Below, one piece after another: positions 28,088 to 34,965 of a stretch of DNA of 40,612 nt (position 1 is its first letter; each line of letters opens with the position of its first letter). The notes below the pieces were generated by a model, which saw only the letters and a program-made list of their open reading frames with translations, made no database searches and had not been told where the DNA came from. Origin of the DNA: Chloroflexota bacterium (GTDB lineage: Bacteria > Chloroflexota > Anaerolineae > Ardenticatenales > JAADHH01); NCBI GenBank assembly GCA_013151955.1, contig JAADHH010000082.1, forward strand, positions 1 to 40,612. The letters run 5' to 3'. The translations under genes and the position numbers were made by a program.

Positions 28088-29230
28088 GTGAACACGACCA
28101 ACGAAGACGGACAATCTCTGCCCAAAAGGCTCTTTGATTCTCTGTGGGCCACTCTGGGATCGCCAAAGACAACGGGGTACCTCCTGGCGGGCATCCTGTT
28201 GGGTTGGGGTGCGACGTGGCTGGTGCCCCAAATGCCGGCCTCCGTGGAACAAGATTCCCGTCTGGCGGCACAGTGGGTGGCAGACAGGCTCCAGGGCGGG
28301 GGGCTCGCCGGTAAATTGCTGGCGTATGCCGGCATTTTCGACATCCGTCACGCCTTCTGGTTTACCCTGCTGTGGGCGGGACTGGCTGCTGCGCTCTCCA
28401 TCGGCTTGGCCGATAGCTGCATGGAACTGTTGTGGCAATGGCGAAGTGGACACAGCCGCTCTTGGGCGGGCACGGCCCGCAGGGTAGGACGGACTCTCTT
28501 CTACGCCGGTGCGCTGTTTGCCCTGGCCGGCCTTTACTGGGGGGACCAACATAGTTTCTCCACTCGCGTGTCGCTCCTGCCTGGGCAACAGATAGCGATT
28601 GGGCATAACCTGCCCTGGTCGCTGCGCTTCGATGGGTTCGATGCGCCTCCGGCCACGGTCGGGGAGGGGCGAGAGCTCCGTGGCCGGGCCACCCTCCTCG
28701 ATTTCGACGGAACGGCGCGCGTCAGCGCGAATCTTTCGGCCCGGCAGCCCCTGCAATTCGAGAACCTCACCGTCCGGCCCATCTGGTTTGGCCGGCGTGT
28801 ACGCCTTTCGGTGCGCGATGAGCAGGGGGCGAGCATACGCTTGCGCGTGGGAAAGGAGGGGCCTTCGAGCGACGAAGCCATCCTGTTCTTTGGCCAAGAC
28901 GAAAAGCAAGAAGTTCTCTTGCCCGCCAAGGGCTGGCGGTTGACGCTGGACTACCATTTGGACTCACAGGCCGTGCTCGTCGAAATGCACCGCCCCCCGC
29001 TTGGGGAAGGGGATGAATCGGCCCGCACCGATCGTGTGGCAGTCGTTTCTCCCGCCACATTCCTCCTGGCAGGTGTTACCGTTCACATCGAGAGCGACAC
29101 GTACGCCACATTGGCCACGCATTACCAGCCCGGCCGCAAGCTGTTGTTCCGGGGCCTGGGATTGGCCGTACTGGGGTTGGTGGTTCTCGCACTGGCCCGT
29201 ATTTTCCTGCCTGAGCAATTTCGTGTATAA
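28088..29230 (+). CDS. ResB/Ccs1-like cytochrome c biogenesis protein
   Basis: The protein reads like a ResB: a first membrane segment in SPKTTGYLLAGILLGWGATWLVPQ, then GIFDIRHAFWFTLLWAGLAAALS, a third segment LFYAGALFALAGLYWG, a large extracytoplasmic domain of beta character, and a final segment GLGLAVLGLVVLALARIF. ResB works with a CcsA/ResC protein to carry heme and attach it to apocytochrome c. I chose the GTG at 28088 (380 residues); the ATG at 27914 adds about 58 residues that do not look like the family and overlap the rel promoter. No strong SD supports either start. A CcmC-like gene follows two genes later. Confidence 0.72.
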   Translation: MNTTNEDGQSLPKRLFDSLWATLGSPKTTGYLLAGILLGWGATWLVPQMPASVEQDSRLAAQWVADRLQGGGLAGKLLAYAGIFDIRHAFWFTLLWAGLAAALSIGLADSCMELLWQWRSGHSRSWAGTARRVGRTLFYAGALFALAGLYWGDQHSFSTRVSLLPGQQIAIGHNLPWSLRFDGFDAPPATVGEGRELRGRATLLDFDGTARVSANLSARQPLQFENLTVRPIWFGRRVRLSVRDEQGASIRLRVGKEGPSSDEAILFFGQDEKQEVLLPAKGWRLTLDYHLDSQAVLVEMHRPPLGEGDESARTDRVAVVSPATFLLAGVTVHIESDTYATLATHYQPGRKLLFRGLGLAVLGLVVLALARIFLPEQFRV

Positions 29231-29311
29231 TGGCAGGGGAGCTGAACAGCAACGATTTGTGCTAGGCGCTTAGGGCGTCAACATCGACAAAAAGTTGTCT
29301 ATGTCTCTGTA

Positions 29312-29427
29312 GGACACAGATTCTCACAGAAAAACAGTATCTTCTCAATATTCCGGGGCGAAGAAGTTCGACTTTTGGTAAAAGTTGAACTTCTGGGTCG
29401 CCCCACCCCGTTTTATTGAGAAGATAC
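29312..29427. repeat. family B hairpin element, copy 1, with family C flank
   Basis: GTATCTTCTCAATA (29337-29350) and TATTGAGAAGATAC (29414-29427) are perfect 14-bp terminal inverted repeats. Between them, GGGGCGA/TCGCCCC and AGAAGTTCGACTTTT/AAAAGTTGAACTTCT pair, so nearly all 91 bp fold on themselves. The flank 29312-29336 (GACACAGATTCTCACAG) recurs inverted at 34.7 kb. The element lies in the 329-nt gap between the resB-like gene and udk (29231-29559), which otherwise holds only CACAGATT-type words. A TATAAT at 29226-29231 may be a -10 for udk, but its -35 is poor. Confidence 0.75.
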
Positions 29428-29559
29428 GAAAAACAGAGATAAAACATTCAGAAAAATCTGTGTGCGAAGCCTGCGGGAATCTGTGTCCCCTGCCCTTTTG
29501 TCAACTGCCCCACAAGGGGCCACATTTTCTGAGCGAAGTCTCGGGAGGAGATAGAATCT

Positions 29560-30183
29560 GTGAGGAAACTGGTTGTCGGTGTGGCCGGGGGTACCGGTTC
29601 GGGAAAAACTACCATCTCGCAAGAGATCCTGCGACGGGCTGGCGCGAACAACATAGCATACATCCAGCACGACAGCTACTATCGAGACCGCAGCCACCTA
29701 CCTCCTGCCGAGCGAGGCAAAATCAACTTTGATCACCCGGACGCGCTGGAAACCGATCTGCTCGTACAACACATCCACCTCCTCAGGCAGGGGAAAACCG
29801 TCCAGGTCCCGATTTACGATTTCACCACCCATACGCGTCGCCCGCAGACAAAAACCCTGGAGCCACGGCCCATTCTCCTGGTAGAAGGAATTCTGATCTT
29901 CGTTGAGCCGGCGCTGCGAGACGTCTTTGACATCAGAATTTTCGTGGACACCGATGCCGACATACGCTTCATTCGTCGTTTGAAGCGGGACATCTCCGAA
30001 CGTGGTCGCACGCTGGAATCCGTTGTGCAACAGTACCGGGAAACGGTGCGGCCCATGCACCTGGAATTCGTGGAACCGAGCAAACGCTACGCAGACATGA
30101 TCATCCCGGAAGGGGGCTATAACAGCGTGGCGCTGGACATGGTTACGGCACGCATCGAGAAGATGTTGAACGGGGAGGGATGA
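29560..30183 (+). CDS. udk: uridine kinase
   Basis: This 207-residue P-loop kinase has GVAGGTGSGKTT at the N-terminus, the QHDSYYRD segment, NFDHPDALETDLL, VPIYDFTTHTR and LLVEGILIF, followed by VDTDADIRFIRRLKRD. All are typical of Udk, which phosphorylates uridine and cytidine with GTP or ATP in pyrimidine salvage. The GTG start at 29560 follows the strong SD GGGAGGAGAT. It sits between two cytochrome-biogenesis-like genes but shares no obvious function with them. Confidence 0.95.
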   Translation: MRKLVVGVAGGTGSGKTTISQEILRRAGANNIAYIQHDSYYRDRSHLPPAERGKINFDHPDALETDLLVQHIHLLRQGKTVQVPIYDFTTHTRRPQTKTLEPRPILLVEGILIFVEPALRDVFDIRIFVDTDADIRFIRRLKRDISERGRTLESVVQQYRETVRPMHLEFVEPSKRYADMIIPEGGYNSVALDMVTARIEKMLNGEG

Positions 30184-30201
30184 AGATGGGGCAGCGTACG
30201 T

Positions 30202-30230
30202 CCCCCCTGTCGGGTGGCCGTCATTTTTTT
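30202..30230 (+). terminator. weak candidate terminator after udk
   Basis: CCCCCC and GGGTGG can pair with one mismatch around TGTC, and a run of seven T starts 6 nt after the stem. The gap between stem and T tract makes this a weak call. The sequence beyond (30248-30267) is repeat G, shared with 17971-17990. Confidence 0.35.
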
Positions 30231-30312
30231 GCGTTTTGGGCTGCCTTACTTGCTCGCAGCGGACGACATACGCGGGCTAATTCTATTTGCTGCGCAAGCC
30301 CCCCGTGCACAC

Positions 30313-30341
30313 TTGACACACAGAGAGTGGCAGCGTATAAT
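30313..30341 (+). promoter_or_regulatory. perfect consensus sigma70-type promoter
   Basis: TTGACA (30313-30318) and TATAAT (30336-30341) are separated by exactly 17 nt. Predicted transcription starts near 30348, about 29 nt before the ATG of the CcmC-like gene. It is the only promoter with both hexamers perfect in this window and would drive the operon through to the phosphoribosyltransferase. Confidence 0.85.
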
Positions 30342-30376
30342 ACCGGTACCAGTTGATAGAGGTCTGTGATAACAAT

Positions 30377-31021
30377 ATGCGTGAAATACTCGTCGAACAG
30401 GAATGGGGGCGCCATCGCCTATTGCTCTTGTTAGCAGCCGCAATACTTGTGATTTGGTTGTCTCCACTGGATATAGTTCTGGGTGACATCTCTCGTCTGG
30501 CCTATTTGCACGGAGCCATGGTGTGGGTCGCCCTCATTTGCTTGACGGCAGGCAGCCTATTCGGGCTGATACACCTGCGCACCCATCGCCTCGCGTGGCA
30601 CCGGCGCTCCCAGGCCCTGATACGAGCCGGCCTGGTATTCTGGATCGGGTATCTGCCATTGAGCATGTGGACAGCACACCTGGCCTGGTCTCGCGTGTTT
30701 CTGGCCGAACCTCGCTATGGCATGGCCGTGGTGATAGCCATCGCCGGCCTGTCGTTCCAGGTCGGGGCCAGCTTGTTGGAAAGCCGCCGGCTGGGCAGCC
30801 TGCTGAATGCAGCGCTTGGCCTCTTCGTGTGGACCATGTTGGTACGTACCCCCCTGGTCATGCACCCAGAAGCACCCATGCGCACATCACCGTCGCCGGG
30901 CATCAAACTGTTTTTTCTCGCCCTGGTAGTCATCGGTTTGCTCATCGCTGTGCAAGTGGGATACTATTTGACCCCCATCAAGGGCCAGCAGGCGACGAAA
31001 ACGCAAACAACCCAGGCATGA
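30377..31021 (+). CDS. CcmC/CcsA-like membrane protein lacking the WWD motif
   Basis: The 214-residue product has about six membrane segments. The SRLAYLHGAMVWVALICLTAG region resembles the first conserved His segment of heme-handling CcmC/CcsA proteins, and a second His lies in LVMHPEAPMRTSPSPG, where those proteins carry their other heme-ligand His. The tryptophan-rich WWD segment expected between them is absent; the place reads AHLAWSRVFLAEPRYGMAV. It may have lost heme transfer or may bind heme differently. The ATG at 30377 is preferred; a TTG at 30353 would add eight residues. Homology is inferred from pattern, so this call is tentative. Confidence 0.5.
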   Translation: MREILVEQEWGRHRLLLLLAAAILVIWLSPLDIVLGDISRLAYLHGAMVWVALICLTAGSLFGLIHLRTHRLAWHRRSQALIRAGLVFWIGYLPLSMWTAHLAWSRVFLAEPRYGMAVVIAIAGLSFQVGASLLESRRLGSLLNAALGLFVWTMLVRTPLVMHPEAPMRTSPSPGIKLFFLALVVIGLLIAVQVGYYLTPIKGQQATKTQTTQA

Positions 31022-31047
31022 AGAAAGTGAGGAGGACCTGATTTACC

Positions 31048-31836
31048 GTGGACACAACATACAAAACAAATTCTGCAGCCTATTGGGAGAACCTACCGCT
31101 AGACGAGACCGACCAGGATCAACTCTACGCATTTGCGTTGTCTGAGGGAAAACCTTGCCACCTCGACAAGTTTGTTCATCCAATCGTCGAAGCGCACTGC
31201 CAGCGGGAACTAGAGCGCATAGTGGCCCTGCAAAAAGAAGGGCTTCCCTACCAGCCCGCCGAAAGTTATTCCGTCGGTCAAGATCTCCGCTTTGCCGCCT
31301 TGGGCCACCGCCTGGGAACGATTAAAAGCATTCGCAAAGGCCACAACCCAAGATTTGGCCCATTCACAGTGATTGCCGTTGAACTGGAAAGCCCGACTGA
31401 ACTCCGGGAATTCGTCAGTGATTTTCCGGCAGCCCACGCATTGAACCTCCCTGTGGCCCCCGAAGACAAAGCACCGAAAGTCGACACAGTCATTCAATTG
31501 TACGGACAATACATACGGGAACAGGTGGCTGAGGCCTTGCTGTCGAACCAGGAATTTGTTTCCTACAACGGGTTATGGCTCCTCAAAGACTTACTGCTGG
31601 AGGTCCATGTAGGGCACCTGAATATTGCCGAAGCTATGATCGACGTGGCCGGGGCACCGATTGCTCCAGAAGAGCTACTTGCAGAGATGGATTTTCCAGA
31701 AGATGCCGACCCCTCGCTCCAAGCATTTTCCCTAAATTACGCCTTAACACAAGACGCGCGCTTTTCCAATACCGGGACCGACGAGAAACCACTGTGGCAC
31801 CTGGTACGCCTGTTGCAGGAAGGAGAAAACACGTAA
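31048..31836 (+). CDS. uncharacterised protein with a HARE-HTH-like C-terminus
   Basis: The 262-residue protein is not one I can name. Residues about 75-120 (YSVGQDLRFAALGHRLG, then FGPFTVIAVELE) look like a small beta domain. The C-terminal 75 residues (LNIAEAMIDVAGAPIAPEELL, then DARFSNTGTDEKPLWHL) resemble a HARE-type winged helix as in the RNA polymerase delta subunit. No signal or membrane segment is seen. It starts with GTG behind GAGGAGG, and the next gene begins 1 nt after its stop, so the two probably work together. A role in transcription or DNA binding is possible but unproven. Confidence 0.6.
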   Translation: MDTTYKTNSAAYWENLPLDETDQDQLYAFALSEGKPCHLDKFVHPIVEAHCQRELERIVALQKEGLPYQPAESYSVGQDLRFAALGHRLGTIKSIRKGHNPRFGPFTVIAVELESPTELREFVSDFPAAHALNLPVAPEDKAPKVDTVIQLYGQYIREQVAEALLSNQEFVSYNGLWLLKDLLLEVHVGHLNIAEAMIDVAGAPIAPEELLAEMDFPEDADPSLQAFSLNYALTQDARFSNTGTDEKPLWHLVRLLQEGENT

Positions 31837-31837
31837 C

Positions 31838-32269
31838 ATGCTTTACCTAAGAGCAGATGTCAATACAGAATTTCAAATTGACTGGTCGAAGATCGAGCGG
31901 CCAGACCTCAACCGTACCCAAGTCATGGAAGAATACCTGTGTGCCTCTTGCCGTGAAGAGTTGGAAAAACACCCCGATTCGCAGGAAATGGTAGACGGAG
32001 TTGACATGGTTACCGGAGAAGTCCACCGGGTCAGTCTGGTACATGAACACCTCGTGATTTGCTGTAGTGCCCAACCCGATTACATCACGCCGACGACCCC
32101 CCTTAGCACGGCACTATTTCGAGCACTACTGGCCACCTGGAACCATCGCCTGACCCCTCTGGAACTACAGAAGCAACTAGGCGTGCGCCGTAGCAATCCA
32201 GAAGCAATATTGCGCCTCCTCACCCGTGGCCCGGTGCGCGAAAGCATTATCCCGGTACCAACAGCTTAG
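31838..32269 (+). CDS. uncharacterised CxxC protein with C-terminal helical domain
   Basis: This 143-residue protein is not recognised. It has YLCASCREELEKHP near residue 35 and a CC pair near residue 73 (VICCSAQ), a layout that could bind zinc. The C-terminal 55 residues (LFRALLATWNHRLTPLELQKQL, then SNPEAILRLLTRGP) look like a winged-helix or helix-turn-helix unit. The start follows an AGGAAGGAG SD, one nt after the previous gene. The M16 gene follows 11 nt later. It is most simply read as the partner of the HARE-like protein. Confidence 0.6.
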   Translation: MLYLRADVNTEFQIDWSKIERPDLNRTQVMEEYLCASCREELEKHPDSQEMVDGVDMVTGEVHRVSLVHEHLVICCSAQPDYITPTTPLSTALFRALLATWNHRLTPLELQKQLGVRRSNPEAILRLLTRGPVRESIIPVPTA

Positions 32270-32280
32270 GAGAAAATCTC

Positions 32281-33564
32281 ATGAATGTTCATTCCCTACC
32301 TGGCCCTGAAAACATTGCCCGCCGGCAACTCCCCAATGGAATTGTCGCGCTGGCCCGTGAGAATCATACCAGCCCGGCGATCGTCATCGAAGGATACGTT
32401 GCCGCAGGTAGCGCGGACGAACAGGCAGACCAGAGTGGTTTGTCGGCATTTACGGCAAGCCTTCTACTACGCGGTACGACAAAATATACCTTTGAACAGA
32501 TCAACGAATTGGTCGAAGGGGTCGGTGCCAGAGTCAGTGTATCTGGCGGCCTCCACAAGACTCATTTCAGTGCCAAGTGCCTCGCCGAGGACTTTCCACT
32601 CATCCTGAACGTGCTGGCCGAAGGCTTGCTCCATCCCGTCTTCCCCCCGGACCAAACAGAAAAGGTGCGCGGCGAGATACTGACCCGATTGCGTGAAAGG
32701 GATAACGACACCCGCCAGGTGGCACGGCTGACTTTCCGCTCCCTGGCCTATCCCCCCGCGCACCCCTACAGCCGCAGCATGAGTGGCTACCGGGAAACTA
32801 TCGAGGGGCTCACACGCAACCAACTGGCCAACTTCTACCAAACCCACTATGGCCCTCGAGAGATGCTGATCACCGTGGTGGGAGCGATTGACCATGACGC
32901 CGCGATCGAGGCAGTCGAGCGCACCTTCGGCACCTGGAAAAACGAGAAACAGGCCACGCCGGCTTCGCTTCCCGCTCTCGACCCCATACTCGACGTTCGC
33001 CGGCAGTTCAAACCCCTCGCCGGGAAGACCCAGACCGACATCGTCCTGGGATACTTGGGACCACCGCGCCGCGATCCAGACTATCTGGCCGGCAGCGTGG
33101 CAAACATGGTCCTGGGGGGATTCGGACTCATGGGCCGGCTGGGCGACACAATCCGCGACGAACAAGGTCTCGCCTATTACGTCTATAGCCGGTTGGAGGG
33201 TGGACTGGGTCCCGGACCCTGGGCCACAGTCGCCGGCGTAAATCCGCGCAGTGTAGAGCAATCCGTCCAAGGCATCCTGGCGGAAATCGAGCGACTGGTC
33301 GAGACCCCTGTATCCCCCGAGGAACTCTCAGATGTCAAGGCCTACATGACCGGGTCACTCCCCCTCCGGCTGGAAACAAACGAAGGCGTGGCCATGACAA
33401 TCCTGGACATGGAACTATATCAACTCGGATTGGATTACTTGCAACGCTACTCTGACCTCATTCAAGCGATTACCGCTGAAGATGCGCAACGTGTTGCCAG
33501 CCAATATTTACGTACCGATGGGTATGCCCTGGCCATCGCCGGTCCACCGAACGATGAACCATAA
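32281..33564 (+). CDS. M16-family protein without the zinc-binding HxxEH motif
   Basis: The 427-residue protein has the two-lobed M16 fold: an N-terminal lobe from LPNGIVALARENHTSPA to VVGAIDHDAA and a C-terminal lobe with GYLGPPRRDPDYLA, VLGGFGLMGRLGDTIRDEQGLAYYVYS and SPEELSDVKAYMTG. Where active enzymes carry HxxEH, it reads SGLSAFTASLLLRGTTKY, so the metal site is lost. The R/Y-type substrate-binding segment (IRDEQGLAYYVY) is kept. In other bacteria such subunits pair with a catalytic M16 partner, but none is adjacent here. AGGAGAA precedes the ATG. Confidence 0.88.
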   Translation: MNVHSLPGPENIARRQLPNGIVALARENHTSPAIVIEGYVAAGSADEQADQSGLSAFTASLLLRGTTKYTFEQINELVEGVGARVSVSGGLHKTHFSAKCLAEDFPLILNVLAEGLLHPVFPPDQTEKVRGEILTRLRERDNDTRQVARLTFRSLAYPPAHPYSRSMSGYRETIEGLTRNQLANFYQTHYGPREMLITVVGAIDHDAAIEAVERTFGTWKNEKQATPASLPALDPILDVRRQFKPLAGKTQTDIVLGYLGPPRRDPDYLAGSVANMVLGGFGLMGRLGDTIRDEQGLAYYVYSRLEGGLGPGPWATVAGVNPRSVEQSVQGILAEIERLVETPVSPEELSDVKAYMTGSLPLRLETNEGVAMTILDMELYQLGLDYLQRYSDLIQAITAEDAQRVASQYLRTDGYALAIAGPPNDEP

Positions 33565-33943
33565 AATTCCGCTCTCCACCGGTGTGGACATCGTAGAGAT
33601 AAGCCGTGTGGACCAGGCCATTGCCCGCTGGGGATCGCGCTTCCTGGAACGCGTCTTTACGCCCCACGAACAATCGCAATGTGCCGGGCGATGTAAATCC
33701 TTGGCCGCCCGTTTCGCAGCCAAGGAGGCAGCAGCAAAGGCCCTGGGCACCGGCATCGGCATCGTATCCTGGCGAGAGGTAGAGATTCTTGCTGACCGGC
33801 GTGGCAAGCCCCACCTGCACCTCCACGGAAACGCAAGCCTGATTGCAGCCCGGCAGGGCTTGCAACAATGGGCCGTGAGTCTCTCCCATTCACGGGAATA
33901 TGCCATCGCCACCGTCGTCGCCTCCACCGCAAGCGGCCCGTAG
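33554..33943 (+). CDS. acpS: holo-[acyl-carrier-protein] synthase
   Basis: The 129-residue protein has the AcpS motifs STGVDIVEISRV at the N-terminus and RFAAKEAAAKALGTG in the middle, with the metal-binding Asp and Glu in place and SLSHSREYAIATVVA near the C-terminus. AcpS transfers phosphopantetheine from CoA to ACP. The ATG at 33554 overlaps the M16 stop by 11 nt and gives the family's usual length. The ORF-track start at 33482 adds residues encoded inside the M16 gene and is not supported. Confidence 0.93.
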   Translation: MNHKIPLSTGVDIVEISRVDQAIARWGSRFLERVFTPHEQSQCAGRCKSLAARFAAKEAAAKALGTGIGIVSWREVEILADRRGKPHLHLHGNASLIAARQGLQQWAVSLSHSREYAIATVVASTASGP

Positions 33944-33958
33944 ACAAAGACAGGAACA

Positions 33959-34609
33959 ATGGAACAATTCAAAGACCGGCATGATGCCGGACAGAAACTC
34001 GCACAAGCACTCGGTTTCATACAAGCAAAAGATGATGTGTTGGTACTGGCGATTCCTCGCGGTGGCATCGTCGTTGGCTGTGAGGTTGCCGCGGCCCTGA
34101 AAGCACCCATTGATGTCGTACTCGTCCGGAAGATCGGCGTGCCCGGCAACCCCGAACTGGCCATGGGCGCGATTTCCGGTGACGGCACGGTTTACCTGGA
34201 CCAAGACTTGATCTCTCAACTGCGTATTCCCTTGTCGTACGTAGAAGAAGAGCAAAAGCGACAGAAAGAAGAAATCACCCGACGGCTAGCCATCTACCGA
34301 AGCAATTGCCCCCCCCTGGAAATCGAAAACCGCTGCATTGTATTGGTAGATGACGGCATAGCGACCGGATCCACCGTAGAAGTCGCGCTTCGTTCTCTGC
34401 GGAAATACAACTTACGCGAGCTGATCCTGGCTATCCCGGTTGCCCCTCCGGCTTCCTTCGCCCGCCTCTCCCGCCTTGTGGACCGGGCCATCTGCCTCCG
34501 TTCCCCAGAGCTTTTCTGGGCCGTCGGCTCGTTCTACGAATCGTTCGACCAGACGACAGACGACGAAGTTGTGGCCCTCCTGTCCCAGGCTCGCAAGGCG
34601 TTCCCCTAG
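33959..34609 (+). CDS. phosphoribosyltransferase-domain protein
   Basis: This 216-residue protein is a type I PRTase with the PRPP-binding loop CIVLVDDGIATGSTV near residue 125, an early VLAIPRGGIVVGCEVA segment, and ELAMGAISGDG. The layout matches the small stand-alone PRTase-like family often found near esterases or stress genes, rather than a known purine or pyrimidine enzyme. The hood region (PLEIENR before the loop) gives no clear substrate. An AGGAA SD precedes the ATG, 15 nt after acpS. It is the last gene of the operon. Its TAG stop is the first triplet of repeat E. Confidence 0.85.
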   Translation: MEQFKDRHDAGQKLAQALGFIQAKDDVLVLAIPRGGIVVGCEVAAALKAPIDVVLVRKIGVPGNPELAMGAISGDGTVYLDQDLISQLRIPLSYVEEEQKRQKEEITRRLAIYRSNCPPLEIENRCIVLVDDGIATGSTVEVALRSLRKYNLRELILAIPVAPPASFARLSRLVDRAICLRSPELFWAVGSFYESFDQTTDDEVVALLSQARKAFP

Positions 34610-34629
34610 CAGCTTGTCGGAGAAAGAAT
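34607..34629. repeat. family E repeat, copy 1, starting at a stop codon
   Basis: TAGCAGCTTGTCGGAGAAAG begins exactly at the TAG stop of the phosphoribosyltransferase. It recurs with two substitutions at 40491-40513, again beginning at a TAG stop (moaA). The 356-nt gap at 34610-34965 is otherwise filled by repeats C, B, D and A plus a promoter. Confidence 0.65.
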
Positions 34630-34685
34630 CATGGTACACAGATTTGCAGGATAAACACAGATTTTCCGATGATTTGGCCTAAACA

Positions 34686-34818
34686 TCTGTGTTTTTCTGT
34701 GAGAATCTGTGTCCTACAGTATCTTCTCAATATTCCGGGGCGAAGAAGTTCGACTTTTACCAAAAGTCGAACTTCTGGGTCGCCCCACCCCGTTTTATTG
34801 AGAAGATTGAGAAGATAC
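34686..34818. repeat. family B hairpin element, copy 2, with family C flank
   Basis: GTATCTTCTCAATA (34719-34732) faces TATTGAGAAGAT (34796-34807), followed by a partial duplication TGAGAAGATAC to 34818. The inner arms AGAAGTTCGACTTTT and AAAAGTCGAACTTCT are perfect. The interior is nearly identical to 29351-29413. The preceding 34686-34717 segment (TTTTTCTGTGAGAATC) is the reverse complement of the flank of copy 1, so the flank and the hairpin are differently oriented in the two places. Confidence 0.75.
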
Positions 34819-34819
34819 T

Positions 34820-34839
34820 GGAAAGTTGGCAACCTTCAC
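34820..34839. repeat. family D near-palindrome, copy 2
   Basis: GGAAAGTTGGCAACCTTCAC is identical to 12763-12782 and directly follows family B copy 2. Confidence 0.65.
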
Positions 34840-34850
34840 AGTCCCCCCGT

Positions 34851-34879
34851 TTCTGAATAACGCAAGTTTGTGGTAAAAT
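34851..34879 (+). promoter_or_regulatory. probable extended -10 promoter of the Fe-S/FeoB module
   Basis: TGGTAAAAT supplies an extended -10 (TAAAAT at 34874-34879). The best -35 at 17 nt is TTCTGA, a weak match. The transcript would start near 34886, inside the truncated family A repeat at 34883-34911, leaving a leader of about 80 nt. Confidence 0.5.
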
Positions 34880-34882
34880 ATG

Positions 34883-34911
34883 CAGTCACCATGAACGGTT
34901 GCGCGCCGCCA
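34883..34911. repeat. family A composite repeat, truncated copy
   Basis: CAGTCACCATGAACGG and TGCGCGCCGCCA match one end of the copy at 25471-25499. The following GCGTCGAAA resembles the same end of the copy at 6.1 kb. It lies in the leader of the polyferredoxin gene. Confidence 0.55.
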
Positions 34912-34965
34912 GCGTCGAAACCCGCAGCGTAACGGCCGGCGGCTATTCTTGTCAAAGGAGAGGAT

